A stretch of 28,853 bases of DNA, from positions 1 through 28,853 of IMG/VR virus record IMGVR_UViG_3300023116_000242. One strand, written 5' to 3'. This DNA comes from a virus. Made by a program: the position numbers and the translations under genes. This document shows positions 1 through 7,576 of the stretch, in pieces. Below the pieces are notes generated by a model. The model had not been told where the DNA came from. It saw nothing but the letters and a program-made list of their open reading frames with translations, and made no database searches. How positions within the stretch are numbered: position 1 is the stretch's first letter; each line of letters opens with the position of its first letter.

Positions 1-289
1 GGATGGAATCGTCGACGGCGTCGTTTATCGCGTCGACCACATACAACAGCTTCCGAGTCAGATCCGGACCGAGGCGCCCTTCCTCGAGCAGCTCTCCTTG
101 TACCTTGCCAGCATCGCCGACCAGGTCAAAGTGAGGAAGCATCGCCTCGAGCGCAGAGACCAAGCGCTTAGCTCCGGTCTCAGAGAAGTCACCCTCGAGC
201 CGCTGAGAATCGAGGAAGGCGACGTCGACTTCCTCGGCGCGCTTGATGGCATCGCCGAGCATAGCCTCGGCCTGAACTGGAGTCTGCAT
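1..289 (-). CDS. Acidic-tailed virion-module protein, 5' part only (left copy)
   Basis: This is the first 96 codons of the gene that is complete at 28224-28730; it runs off the left edge of the window. The start ATG at 289-287 follows an AGAGGTG Shine-Dalgarno sequence that lies inside the end of the zinc-ribbon gene, whose TAA ends at 291. The protein sequence is identical to the right-hand copy over the shared part, although eight codons differ at their third base. The function is unknown; see the complete copy. Confidence 0.8.
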   Translation of the reverse strand, partial: MQTPVQAEAMLGDAIKRAEEVDVAFLDSQRLEGDFSETGAKRLVSALEAMLPHFDLVGDAGKVQGELLEEGRLGPDLTRKLLYVVDAINDAVDDSI

Positions 290-412
290 GTTACACCTCT
301 TTCCCGGCCAGGATATCACGCGCCGGCATTACCTCAGAGATAGCCCGAGTCATATCGCCGCCGTACTTCTTAGCTGTTGTTTGTAGCTTCTCAGCGAGGC
401 GCTCATCTTTAC
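1..412. repeat. Left copy of imperfect terminal direct repeat
   Basis: Bases 1-412 align without gaps to 28442-28853, with 11 substitutions by direct comparison (97.3% identity). This makes the window a circularly closed phage genome of about 28,441 bp plus 412 redundant bases. Eight differences are synonymous third-position changes in the 168-aa gene. One lies between genes, and two fall in a single codon of the zinc-ribbon gene (Thr to Ser). True terminal repeats of one molecule would be identical, so the two ends most likely come from co-occurring strains joined in an assembly. Confidence 0.9.
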
Positions 413-737
413 GCTTCTCGGCGAGCTGGTCTTCCGTCCGACGGTCCCACCAGTCAGCGCCCATATCTTGCAGCGGGATGAGGCCCCGGTCTCGACACAG
501 CTTCTCACGCTCCATTGTGTTGTGATAGGTCGCGCCGAGGCCCCGGTCATAAAATCCATTGACACCATATCGGCCGGTATTGTCACCCCACCGGCCAGGA
601 GTGTGCGCCGGTAGCGATACGAGTCGGACCAGGTCACCGGCGCAGCGCGGACAGGGGATGGTATCCGGCGCCTCATTCATGCGGAACAGGTCCTCGGCGA
701 GCGCCCCACACTGGCAAGCGTATTCATAAATCGGCAC
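291..737 (-). CDS. FmdB-type zinc-ribbon protein, 148 aa
   Basis: The N-terminus MPIYEYAC, followed by CxC (residues 8 and 10) and CPRC (about 29-32), is the classic FmdB/CxxC_CxxC_SSSS zinc-ribbon layout, which should bind one zinc ion. The rest is charged, predicted mostly helical, and carries no recognised enzyme motif. Such ribbons often sit among phage structural genes, with no established role. The start is GTG at 737-735, chosen because GAGGGG lies just upstream and because the family begins MPIYEY. It lies 57 bp downstream of the portal gene and one base before the next gene, so it belongs to the packaging/capsid transcript. A role in portal or procapsid assembly is inference only. 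The last 40 codons occur again at the right end of the window. Confidence 0.8.
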   Translation of the reverse strand: MPIYEYACQCGALAEDLFRMNEAPDTIPCPRCAGDLVRLVSLPAHTPGRWGDNTGRYGVNGFYDRGLGATYHNTMEREKLCRDRGLIPLQDMGADWWDRRTEDQLAEKRKDERLAEKLQTTAKKYGGDMTRAISEVMPARDILAGKEV

Positions 738-794
738 GACGGCCCCTCATGAACATGGTGGATGATTGTAGAAGCAGGAGTCGCCGCGCCGCCA

Positions 795-2432
795 TCACTG
801 TACCTCACTCTGTAACTGTTGTGCCAGCAGCTCGGCCGGAGTGAGGCCCGACGGCGACCCGACCACATCGGCCGGCGCCGAGCGGATAGACCCGCCGACC
901 GGCGCCTCCGGAGGAGCGTCGAAGTCCTCCGGCAAGTCAAACTCTCGCACGATGTAGCGCCGGACGGCATCCAGAGGAACGCCCACCGCTTGCAAGGCAG
1001 GCAGAAGCGCCAGCACCTGTTGACGCTTGAGCGCCGAGGAGAGAGGCGTCGACGCCTGATCGAGAGCAGCATACCGGAAGCGCCCGTCGAGATCCTCCGG
1101 ACGGACCACCCTCGGCGACCCGTCGACGGCAACGACGGCGCGCTCCCCCTCCTCGGCGAGCAAGTGAACCATGCGAATATACACCGACGACACAAATTCA
1201 ATTGCACCATCACGCTCCCTAGCAAGCCGGCCGATCTCACTTGCCGAATACTGAGCTAACGCCGTTACCTCCGTCGCCGTTGCCCGCGTAGCTTCACCCT
1301 TGACGAACGGCGCCAGGAGCGAGGCACGGTTCAGATCCCCGTCAATCTGAGCGAGGTATCGGTCAAAATCCACCGACAGCGAGGGGTTAGGCACCGGCGC
1401 CAGCAGCGCGCCGAGGGGATCGGTCGACTCAGTTTCGGCGATAGCACCGTCTATTCCGCTGGTTAGTTTCGCCATCTCCTCGGCGTTGAACGCATCTTTA
1501 CGGGCGATGAACTGGCGAGAGTCTCGGCGGCACGCGTTGGCGATGAAGGACCGGAATACGTTTTTTTCGACGAACTGATCATAGACTCGCGACAGTGTCG
1601 AGTATCCCTCGAGCGGACGGTCCGGTTTAGTCGCATACATGAGCGGGACGAGAGTAGGCAACGGCCGTCCATCGTAATCGAGGAGGGGTATCTCAATACG
1701 CTTGAGCAGCTTCTCACCCTCGGCGAGATCCGGAGACCAGGCGAGAAAGCGGTCAGACTCAAGATCCCACAGCTCGACAATTTTCACGTACAGATGCGAC
1801 GACGGCACCTCGGCGCCGGCCCTCGGCGCGCTCCCACTCGGCGACGACCCCGACGGATTGAAGTAGAACGATTTAGCCACTGGCTTGAAGTCTCGAGACC
1901 CATAGAGCCGCCGCGCCTCGGCGATGGGCAGATAGTAAGTATGCCCGACGTACCGGGCATCTTGCCAACGCTCGGCGTCAAGGTCGACGATACATTCCCA
2001 CGGAGGCACAGCGCGCAGCGCCACCCGGTTGACCAGGTCCTCACTCTCTTGAGCTGCCAGCTTCAGACCGGCCCAGGGATAGATAAGCGCAAGGCGCGTT
2101 GCCCGTTCCAGCTCGGCGCGCTGACGGTGCAGCCAGCTATTAACCGTCGCACCGGCGATAGCCGGATCGCCGACGGCGCTGCTATCGTGTGCCACCACCA
2201 CCGACGGCGACCGAGTAAACAGCGCCGCGACGTATGCTTCCACGTATGAGTATGCGTCGGAAGTCTCCACCCGAATACTGTGTTCGCCGAAAACCTCACC
2301 CTTATGAGAGCGCCAGAACTCGGTATCGTACAGCGCACGAAGCCGCCTCATGAGCCCCCGGTCCCGGTCCCAGCGCTGGTTATGCTCGGCGAGCGCCGCC
2401 CGAATGAGGGCTATATCGTCCTTTACACTCAT
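795..2432 (-). CDS. Portal protein, 545 aa
   Basis: This is the probable dodecameric portal, the vertex through which DNA is packaged and ejected and on which the tail assembles. The evidence is its length (545 aa, normal for podovirus portals), its position directly after the large terminase with an ATGA overlap, and its composition. The N-terminus is helical and charged (RDRGLMRRLRALYDTEFW), followed by a segment typical of portals (SDAYSYVEAYVAALFTRSP, about 58-76) in which pairs of helices precede the wing domain. The middle carries WECIVDLDAERWQDARYV, also typical of portal cores, and the C-terminal region is rich in Pro and Ala. No catalytic motif is expected. Another virion protein is unlikely given the gene order. 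No strong Shine-Dalgarno is visible, which fits coupling to the terminase gene. Confidence 0.82.
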   Translation of the reverse strand: MSVKDDIALIRAALAEHNQRWDRDRGLMRRLRALYDTEFWRSHKGEVFGEHSIRVETSDAYSYVEAYVAALFTRSPSVVVAHDSSAVGDPAIAGATVNSWLHRQRAELERATRLALIYPWAGLKLAAQESEDLVNRVALRAVPPWECIVDLDAERWQDARYVGHTYYLPIAEARRLYGSRDFKPVAKSFYFNPSGSSPSGSAPRAGAEVPSSHLYVKIVELWDLESDRFLAWSPDLAEGEKLLKRIEIPLLDYDGRPLPTLVPLMYATKPDRPLEGYSTLSRVYDQFVEKNVFRSFIANACRRDSRQFIARKDAFNAEEMAKLTSGIDGAIAETESTDPLGALLAPVPNPSLSVDFDRYLAQIDGDLNRASLLAPFVKGEATRATATEVTALAQYSASEIGRLARERDGAIEFVSSVYIRMVHLLAEEGERAVVAVDGSPRVVRPEDLDGRFRYAALDQASTPLSSALKRQQVLALLPALQAVGVPLDAVRRYIVREFDLPEDFDAPPEAPVGGSIRSAPADVVGSPSGLTPAELLAQQLQSEVQ

Positions 2433-3925
2433 TTGTACCGCCTTAGCTCGCCACCCGCTCGGCGCCGGAGGCGCTCGGCGCGAGAGGCCTGTATCAGTCT
2501 ATCAACCTCAGATGCACGGCGTACAGATAAACCCGTCGAGGCCAGGACGCACAGAGCCAGAGCGACAGCTCCATCACAATGCCCAGCCGAGGTACGAGGA
2601 AGAACGACTCGGCCGACATCGTCGACGGCCACCATGCGCAAGTCAGACAGGGTAACCGAGTCGACCTCAGTTATCGCCCCGGTCTCTATCGCCGAGCGCA
2701 GGCCGGACCAGAGAAGCGCTCGAGACCTCGGCGACGTCACCGGAGGCTTCCCCTCGATAGTATAGAGCCGGACGCCGGCGCCGGTGTAGCCGGCGCGAAT
2801 GGCCTCAAAATATCCATGACCATGATTATTGTATTCGATAGCGAGCCGTGCATTAAACCGGATGACGGTATCACAGACGATAGATAGGGCATCGTCGAAG
2901 GTGTGAGTATTGGACCGCCAGGTCGCAACGACGGCACCGGCTGTAACATCCAGAACGGTCAAGGCACTGTCATCCAGACCCACGCCGCCGGAGGGATCAA
3001 AGCCGGCGACGTACACATGCCCCGGCCTCGGCGAAGCCAGAAGGCACCGACCCCGAGACGCCCCCTCATGAGCTGCCAGCGCCGAGAGGATATGCTCGGC
3101 GAAGTAGGCGCCCGCCGCTTGACTGTACGCCTCGGCGATGGAGAGCGGATACTCACGCCGGAAGAGGACGTCGCCGATCTTACTAACCTTGTCACGGCGC
3201 CAGAGGACTTGACCGACGGTCAGCCCCTCGGCGACCCGGAGCGCTTCCTCTTCCGTACTCAGCTCCTCGAGCCGGTCGACACTGTACTCCGGCACATCGG
3301 ACCAGGGAAAGAAGAGCACCCGCCACCGCGCCTCACCCCGCTGAACTTTCTGGATTGCCTCATGTAGCGCATCGCCCCAATGATTAGCCGTACTCTCGGC
3401 GACAACCTGACCCCCCGGCGCGAGGCTTCCTTCCGTCGACGCCAGCAGCTCGGCGCCGTTCGGCGCGAAGGCAAACTCAGACAGCCAGATCCCTTGAGCC
3501 GTGAAGGACCTGGTTCCACCGTCATCCTTAGCGCCCATCGCCAAGACCTCGGCGCCGGAGTCTTCCAGCTCCATCGCCGTCGACGAGGACACCGACAGAG
3601 GCCGGCGCAGCTCAGCCGGTAGCGCCTCATAAAAGGACCGGACCATCCGCAGCAGATGCTTAGAGGACTTCTGTTTATAGCTGAGAATCACCAGAGTAAC
3701 GGGATCAGGAGAGGTAAACCAAACCCAAAAGAACCAATAGGCGACGAGGGTTGACGCACCAATCTGGCGAGGTTTCAGGACGAGTACATCCTCCCCAGTC
3801 TCGAGCGCCTCGAGCAGCTCCTCTTGTTGAGCGCTCAGCACGAACGGGACCAGGCGCCCCGCCTTACTCCGGACGGTCAGCCGAGGCGCAAGGCGCCGAA
3901 CCGGAAGCCAGGACCGCCAGCTCAC
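2429..3925 (-). CDS. terL: Terminase large subunit (packaging ATPase/nuclease), 498 aa
   Basis: This is the motor that cuts and pumps phage DNA into the procapsid. In order, it shows an adenine/Q-type segment PFVLSAQQEELL (27-38), Walker A KPRQIGASTL (51-60), a Walker B-like strand ending in LSEFAF (about 148-153), and coupling motif ESTAN (177-181). The C-terminal RNase H-like nuclease follows, with probable metal ligands D310 (AGFDPSGG), E364 (AIEYNNHGHG) and D451 (GHCDGAVALAL). The Walker B region has Ser-Glu in place of the common Asp-Glu, a variant seen in several terminase families. The start is GTG at 3925, overlapping the preceding stop by four bases (GTGA), with GGGGAT upstream. The portal follows by an ATGA overlap. 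All motifs are intact. Confidence 0.95.
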   Translation of the reverse strand: MSWRSWLPVRRLAPRLTVRSKAGRLVPFVLSAQQEELLEALETGEDVLVLKPRQIGASTLVAYWFFWVWFTSPDPVTLVILSYKQKSSKHLLRMVRSFYEALPAELRRPLSVSSSTAMELEDSGAEVLAMGAKDDGGTRSFTAQGIWLSEFAFAPNGAELLASTEGSLAPGGQVVAESTANHWGDALHEAIQKVQRGEARWRVLFFPWSDVPEYSVDRLEELSTEEEALRVAEGLTVGQVLWRRDKVSKIGDVLFRREYPLSIAEAYSQAAGAYFAEHILSALAAHEGASRGRCLLASPRPGHVYVAGFDPSGGVGLDDSALTVLDVTAGAVVATWRSNTHTFDDALSIVCDTVIRFNARLAIEYNNHGHGYFEAIRAGYTGAGVRLYTIEGKPPVTSPRSRALLWSGLRSAIETGAITEVDSVTLSDLRMVAVDDVGRVVLPRTSAGHCDGAVALALCVLASTGLSVRRASEVDRLIQASRAERLRRRAGGELRRYK

Positions 3926-4209
3926 AGATCCCCGAGCAGCCGCAGCACGGACGCCGGAGGCTCAGCCGTCGCCGAGGAAGAGGACGTCGACGAAGGCGCC
4001 GAGGAATCGGACGTCGACGAATCCCGCAACCACTGCACCCGCGCCCGCTCGAGCTTCCCCAGCTCGGACACGACAGTCAGCACCCAAGACGGGACGTCAT
4101 GAGCCTGGAGATCACCCTCGGCAGCAAGAATAAGCGAGTAGCAAAGGGCCTCAAAGTCCCTCGACTTGGTCGCCGCCCGTACCTGAGGCCAGCACTTCCT
4201 GTCACTCAT
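3922..4209 (-). CDS. Putative terminase small subunit, 95 aa
   Basis: The call rests mainly on position: it is the first gene of the leftward late operon and overlaps terL by four bases, the usual place for the DNA-recognition subunit of terminase. The protein has a helical N-terminal half (about 8-60) and a Ser/Thr-rich flexible linker (about 64-80) before a short Leu-rich tail. It is short for the family, and I cannot point to a clear helix-turn-helix, so it could be an unrelated small protein. The ATG at 4209 is preceded by AGGTGA. The region immediately upstream holds TGTCTT boxes and a candidate promoter, so this gene is probably the first target of late-operon control. Confidence 0.5.
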   Translation of the reverse strand: MSDRKCWPQVRAATKSRDFEALCYSLILAAEGDLQAHDVPSWVLTVVSELGKLERARVQWLRDSSTSDSSAPSSTSSSSATAEPPASVLRLLGDL

Positions 4210-4239
4210 GACTCACCTGTCTTGTAAAGTGTCTTGTCT

Positions 4240-4269
4240 ATTGTATCGCAGTCACCGATGCATGGTCCA
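4240..4269 (-). promoter_or_regulatory. Candidate late-operon promoter
   Basis: On the minus strand, TGGACC (4269-4264) lies 18 bp before TACAAT (4245-4240), a fair sigma70-type match. It points at the small-terminase gene, whose ATG is at 4209. The -10 element directly abuts the outer TGTCTT boxes (4218-4235), so a protein bound there could block it. The -35 element is only a 4/6 match. Confidence 0.35.
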
Positions 4270-4476
4270 GAAGCAAGACAGTAAGACAGCAAGATCCGCA
4301 ACCTTTACCAAACACGGAAGCGGAGCGCCGTCGACCAGAGCAGAGACTCTATCCTATTCCCTATTATCTCTGTCTTACTGTCTTAAGAAAATATAATAGG
4401 GGTAAAACCGGCACAATGGCAAGACAGCAGACAAGACACAACCGAGACACAAGACACAACCGGCGCCGGACAGGGA

Positions 4477-4508
4477 TTGTCCTTTACTATGAAAAGGGTT
4501 GCTATATA
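4477..4508 (+). promoter_or_regulatory. Candidate early promoter
   Basis: TTGTCC (4477-4482) is followed at 18-20 bp by GCTATATA (4501-4508), in front of the regulator gene at 4540. A second possible -10, TATAAT at 4392-4397, lacks a good -35 and sits beside the TGTCTT boxes at 4371 and 4379. Either could drive the early block; the assignment is from pattern only. Confidence 0.35.
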
Positions 4509-4525
4509 GAGTGAAGACCACAGAG

Positions 4526-4535
4526 AAGGAGCAAC
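4526..4535 (+). promoter_or_regulatory. Ribosome-binding site block shared by three early genes
   Basis: The ten bases AAGGAGCAAC occur here, at 7235-7244 and at 8249-8258, each just ahead of an ATG (4540, 7250 and 8262). The identity extends beyond the Shine-Dalgarno core (AAGGAG) into CAAC. It supports these three start choices and suggests matched translation or shared descent of the leaders. Confidence 0.6.
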
Positions 4536-4539
4536 CCCC

Positions 4540-5001
4540 ATGCGAAAGACAAAATACATACCCGTCACGCTTCCAATACACGCAGCGATCAAACAGCGCG
4601 CACAGATCGCCGGCCTTTCTATCTCGGCGTATCTTGACCAGGTCCTCACGCCGATACTCCAGCAGCGCCCACCCGAGACCGACAGCCCGTTCCCCCCGTC
4701 GACGCCCGCCCTGCTTCCAGCTCGAGCCATCGCCGAGGCGCTCGGCTGCACCCCCCAATCCATAATGGCAGGATGGAGAGGGCGACGGAGCTGGATGATT
4801 GTGGAGCCACCGCAGCGAGGCGCCGGAGGAAAGCGAGCCCTGTACCCGACCCGGACAGACAGCGTACACAAAGACGACGCACTCGCAGCCGTCCGCTTGC
4901 TTATCCCGGCCGGACGTCTGGTAATCGAGTCGCCGGACGGCGCCCGCTACACCCTGGAGATCACCGGCGAAGTTGAAGAGGAGCACCCGCTCTTTATCTA
5001 A
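4540..5001 (+). CDS. Putative ribbon-helix-helix DNA-binding regulator, 153 aa
   Basis: This first gene of the early block probably binds DNA. Residues 5-37 (KYIPVTLPIHAAIKQRA followed by AGLSISAYLDQVL) fit a ribbon-helix-helix fold: a short beta strand, a helix, a Gly-Leu-Ser turn and a second helix, as in Arc/CopG-type repressors. A second segment, ARAIAEALGCTPQSIMAGW (about 62-80), looks like a small helix-turn-helix. The C-terminal part is of mixed beta character and ends acidic. ATG 4540 is preceded by AAGGAG. The TGTCTT/AAGACA array immediately upstream is an obvious candidate binding site, which would make the gene autoregulatory; this is inference. The VirE-type replication gene follows after 50 bp. 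Confidence 0.55.
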   Translation: MRKTKYIPVTLPIHAAIKQRAQIAGLSISAYLDQVLTPILQQRPPETDSPFPPSTPALLPARAIAEALGCTPQSIMAGWRGRRSWMIVEPPQRGAGGKRALYPTRTDSVHKDDALAAVRLLIPAGRLVIESPDGARYTLEITGEVEEEHPLFI

Positions 5002-5051
5002 AAGAGGCGCCGGCGAGCACCCATCACCGACGCCTCACAGGAGGACAGTAC

Positions 5052-7253
5052 ATGGATAACATAGAAGCGATACAACGGGCATTGTACCCAGCACACCCGG
5101 AGCTGGAGCAGATCCGGTTCCAGCGAGGGACCGACGCTTATCTCAGCACCGGCCTATTCAAACCCGGCGACCCGCGAACCGTTGAAGCGTGCCAGCAGGT
5201 TGTATCCCTGTTGTTCGACGCGGACGCGGTCACCCTGTATCGGGACGAGTACCTCAGAGCCGGAGGCACTCCGCTGGAGAAGATCGCCGAGTACAAGCAG
5301 CAGCTCTATTCACTACCGCAGCCGGAGACGACGGCGCTCCTTATGCGCCTCGAGCAGCTCGCAGGCGACCCGCTCAGAGAACTACTCGGCGAGCCCACCG
5401 CGACGGTATTTTCCGGGTGGGGCTACCATTACTATTACTGTGTTGCCGAAGACGTATGCCAGCAGAAGGACCGGCTAAGCCGGATGCACCAGGCGATACA
5501 GCACCACGTATCCAGCGAAGCCGGTATCGCTCGGCTGCTTGACGCTACCCACGATGTAGGAGCCAGAGTAGCCCGTATCGTCGGAAGCTGGAATAGGCGC
5601 GCCTCCGGACGGCCAAAGCTATGCAGCGTGGTAGCCGGAGACGGTACTCGGCGACTCACAGAAGCGGACGTCGCACACCTCGAGGCGCAGCTCTTTACCC
5701 CGATGCAGCGCAGACCGAAGCCGGCGACGGCATCCAAGCCGCCCACAGAGAAGGCCTCAACAAAGAAGGCCTCAACAAAGAAGGCGCCCGCCGAGCTGGA
5801 TTGGTCGACCATGAAAGCCGACGGCCGCACTTGGTTGGATATCGCTTCCGGCCTCGGCGCCGGAGAGTCGTACAAAATCGTGTGCCCGTTCGGAGGCACC
5901 AGCAAGGGCAGCGGCTTTATAAAGCGCCTCGGCGACGGCCGTTGCTTCTATCGCTCACACCCCCTTGACCGCACATACTGGAGACCGGACGACCGCCGCG
6001 CCCAGCTCAGACGCAACGACGAAGGAAAGCCCCTCCAGACAATCAGCAACGTGTATACCCTGATGGAGCAGGACGCCGATCTGCCGCTATGGTTCGACAG
6101 CTTCCGGCAGCGCCCGATGTTTGGAGACCAGCCCCTCGACACCATCCGACACCAGACCGCCATACGGCGACACACACAAGACGCATACGGGTGGACGTTG
6201 AAAGTCAGCCGAGAGGACGTCGGAGTCGCCATGATGGAGACCGCCGAGGCCACGCAGCGCAACCCCCTGGAGGAGAAGGCGCGCTCGGTACAATGGGACG
6301 GACGGCCCCGCCTCCGGAGCTGGATCACCGAAACGCTCGGCGTTGATGAACCCCTATACGAAGTCATCGGTCATCGCTGGTTTATCAGTGTCGCCGCCCG
6401 CGTATGCCGGCCTGGTTGCAAAGTCGATACAATGCTCATCTTCCAGGGACGGCAGGGCACGTACAAGAGCGAGACGTTTAAAGTAATCGCCGGATATCTC
6501 GGCGAAGACCTTGTCCTCGATACCCGACTTGACTGGAGCAACACAACCAAAAGCCGCCACCTTCTCGCCGGTCGACTCTTCTACGAAGACGCCGAGCTAA
6601 TGAGTATGCAGAAGGCCAGCGGAGACGAGCTGAAAAATCTTCTTTCCTCCAGGACCGATACATACATTCCCCCGTTCGGCCGCGCCGAAGTCAGCCGGCC
6701 ACGTACCGCGCTCATCGTCGGGACCACCAATGATAGAGAAGTCCTCACCGACCAGACCGGCGCCCGCCGTTTCTGGATTGTCGACACCGAGCGCAGCCCG
6801 TACCCGTCAGCGGATCTAAAATGGCTGCGCGCCAACCTGCCTCAAATGTTCGCCGAGGCCGTCTCGTTGTTCGACTCCGGGGAGCAGTGGTGGTTGACAC
6901 CGGAGGAACAGCAGCTCGCAGATATCGCCAATGCCCAGCGGACGGAGGCAGACCCGGTAATCGAAGCAGCCCGCCTTGTATACGACGCCAACAGCGGAGG
7001 ACTATCGGCCGGGTTCACCATCGCCGAGTTTGTGGACGCCTACGGCGTACGAGCTGACACCGTCCGAGACCGGCGCCTCACCAGCCGAGCCGTAAGCAAG
7101 GCCCTACAGACCGCAGGGTTTAGCCGAGGGCGAACCTATCGGTACGGCGTCCAGTGCCGAGTGTACTACCGAGAGGACGTCAGCGACGGCGACAACCTTA
7201 GCGGACTGCACACACTCACCACACCATCACCCATAAGGAGCAACGTAGCATGA
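5052..7253 (+). CDS. Primase-polymerase / SF3 (VirE-like) helicase fusion, 733 aa
   Basis: This is the only recognisable replication enzyme of the phage. The N-terminal part resembles an archaeo-eukaryotic-type primase (prim-pol): a possible metal motif FDAD (55-58), SGWGYHYY (121-128, with the expected His126), and GSWNRRASG (178-186), equivalent to the conserved N-R-K segment. A Lys/Thr/Ser/Ala-rich linker (about 221-247) contains a tandem DNA repeat. Residues 275-300 (YKIVCPFGGTSKGSGFI) form the small connector seen in such fusions. The C-terminal VirE-type SF3 helicase has Walker A FQGRQGTYKS (464-473), a Walker B-like FYEDAEL (510-516), sensor GTTN (557-560) and an Arg-finger region TGARRFWIV (569-577). 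ATG 5052 follows AGGAGGACAG. It overlaps the next gene by ATGA. The host DNA polymerase is presumably recruited for elongation. Confidence 0.9.
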   Translation: MDNIEAIQRALYPAHPELEQIRFQRGTDAYLSTGLFKPGDPRTVEACQQVVSLLFDADAVTLYRDEYLRAGGTPLEKIAEYKQQLYSLPQPETTALLMRLEQLAGDPLRELLGEPTATVFSGWGYHYYYCVAEDVCQQKDRLSRMHQAIQHHVSSEAGIARLLDATHDVGARVARIVGSWNRRASGRPKLCSVVAGDGTRRLTEADVAHLEAQLFTPMQRRPKPATASKPPTEKASTKKASTKKAPAELDWSTMKADGRTWLDIASGLGAGESYKIVCPFGGTSKGSGFIKRLGDGRCFYRSHPLDRTYWRPDDRRAQLRRNDEGKPLQTISNVYTLMEQDADLPLWFDSFRQRPMFGDQPLDTIRHQTAIRRHTQDAYGWTLKVSREDVGVAMMETAEATQRNPLEEKARSVQWDGRPRLRSWITETLGVDEPLYEVIGHRWFISVAARVCRPGCKVDTMLIFQGRQGTYKSETFKVIAGYLGEDLVLDTRLDWSNTTKSRHLLAGRLFYEDAELMSMQKASGDELKNLLSSRTDTYIPPFGRAEVSRPRTALIVGTTNDREVLTDQTGARRFWIVDTERSPYPSADLKWLRANLPQMFAEAVSLFDSGEQWWLTPEEQQLADIANAQRTEADPVIEAARLVYDANSGGLSAGFTIAEFVDAYGVRADTVRDRRLTSRAVSKALQTAGFSRGRTYRYGVQCRVYYREDVSDGDNLSGLHTLTTPSPIRSNVA
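5751..5785 (+). repeat. 15-bp tandem repeat in the primase-helicase linker
   Basis: The 15-base unit AAGGCCTCAACAAAG occurs twice back to back (5751-5765 and 5766-5780), followed by a partial third copy starting AAGGC. It encodes KASTK repeats in the flexible hinge between the primase and helicase parts, where slippage would change linker length without harming either domain. Confidence 0.85.
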
Positions 7254-7576
7254 TAGTTAAACGACAGGCCGAAACCCTGGTTTACCGGGGTAACGAGCCG
7301 CCCACTCTGAAACTTTTAGCCGAGGCGATACTTTCGGTCCGTGCCCGAGCGCCGCTCGGCCAGGACCAGACCATCACCGGGCACCTATCTCCGGAGGATT
7401 GGGGCTGGTTTCTGGAAGACCAGCTCGCGAGGGAGAGCCTACTCATACAGCCCAGCGAGAACGCGATCTATTTTCTCGGCGCTCGGCTGCACGCCACCAG
7501 CGAGATGGCCCCCGGCCAGTACGAGATACGCGGTCACATCGCCACGCAGGAGGAGACGCTATGCTCGGTGCACTGA
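7250..7576 (+). CDS. Early protein of unknown function, 108 aa
   Basis: The family is not recognised. The protein is soluble, of mixed helix/strand character, mildly acidic, and without Cys clusters or membrane segments. It contains LKLLAEAILSVRARAPLGQ (about 21-39), which reads as an amphipathic helix, and WGWFLEDQLA (about 51-60), a compact aromatic patch. It overlaps the replication gene by ATGA and has its own AAGGAG site at 7235-7240. Its last 16 bases overlap the next gene in another frame. Coupling to the primase-helicase suggests a replication accessory role, but nothing in the sequence proves it. Confidence 0.7.
   Translation: MIVKRQAETLVYRGNEPPTLKLLAEAILSVRARAPLGQDQTITGHLSPEDWGWFLEDQLARESLLIQPSENAIYFLGARLHATSEMAPGQYEIRGHIATQEETLCSVH

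Larger units (their letters stand above)
4210..4539. promoter_or_regulatory. Divergent control region with nested TGTCTT/AAGACA boxes; possible origin
   Basis: This 330-bp non-coding stretch separates the two gene blocks. TGTCTT occurs at 4218, 4230, 4371 and 4379. Its complement AAGACA occurs at 4275, 4283, 4421, 4433 and 4451. The boxes form an inner perfect 15-bp inverted repeat (4275-4289 with 4370-4384) and an outer imperfect one (4218-4244 with 4413-4438), both centred near 4328-4330. Box spacing is 8 bp in the inner pairs and 12 bp in the outer pairs. An AT-rich stretch with TATAAT lies at 4385-4405. Next to it is a gene for a ribbon-helix-helix-like protein, a plausible ligand. The region could be an operator, a replication origin with iterons, or both. 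Confidence 0.75.

Noticed and set aside
724-795. A 23-codon frame overlapping the portal stop and the zinc-ribbon start
   Set aside because: It runs through the ribosome site and start of the next gene, has no recognisable sequence, and such short frames are expected by chance.
4210-4539. CRISPR array suggested by repeated AAGACA boxes
   Set aside because: Repeats are 6-15 bp, in both orientations and without regular 30-40 bp spacers.
4375-4986. Minus-strand open frames of 203 and 162 codons opposite the regulator gene
   Set aside because: They cover the plus-strand regulator, which has a good ribosome site and a recognisable DNA-binding pattern; the antisense products look random and Cys-rich.
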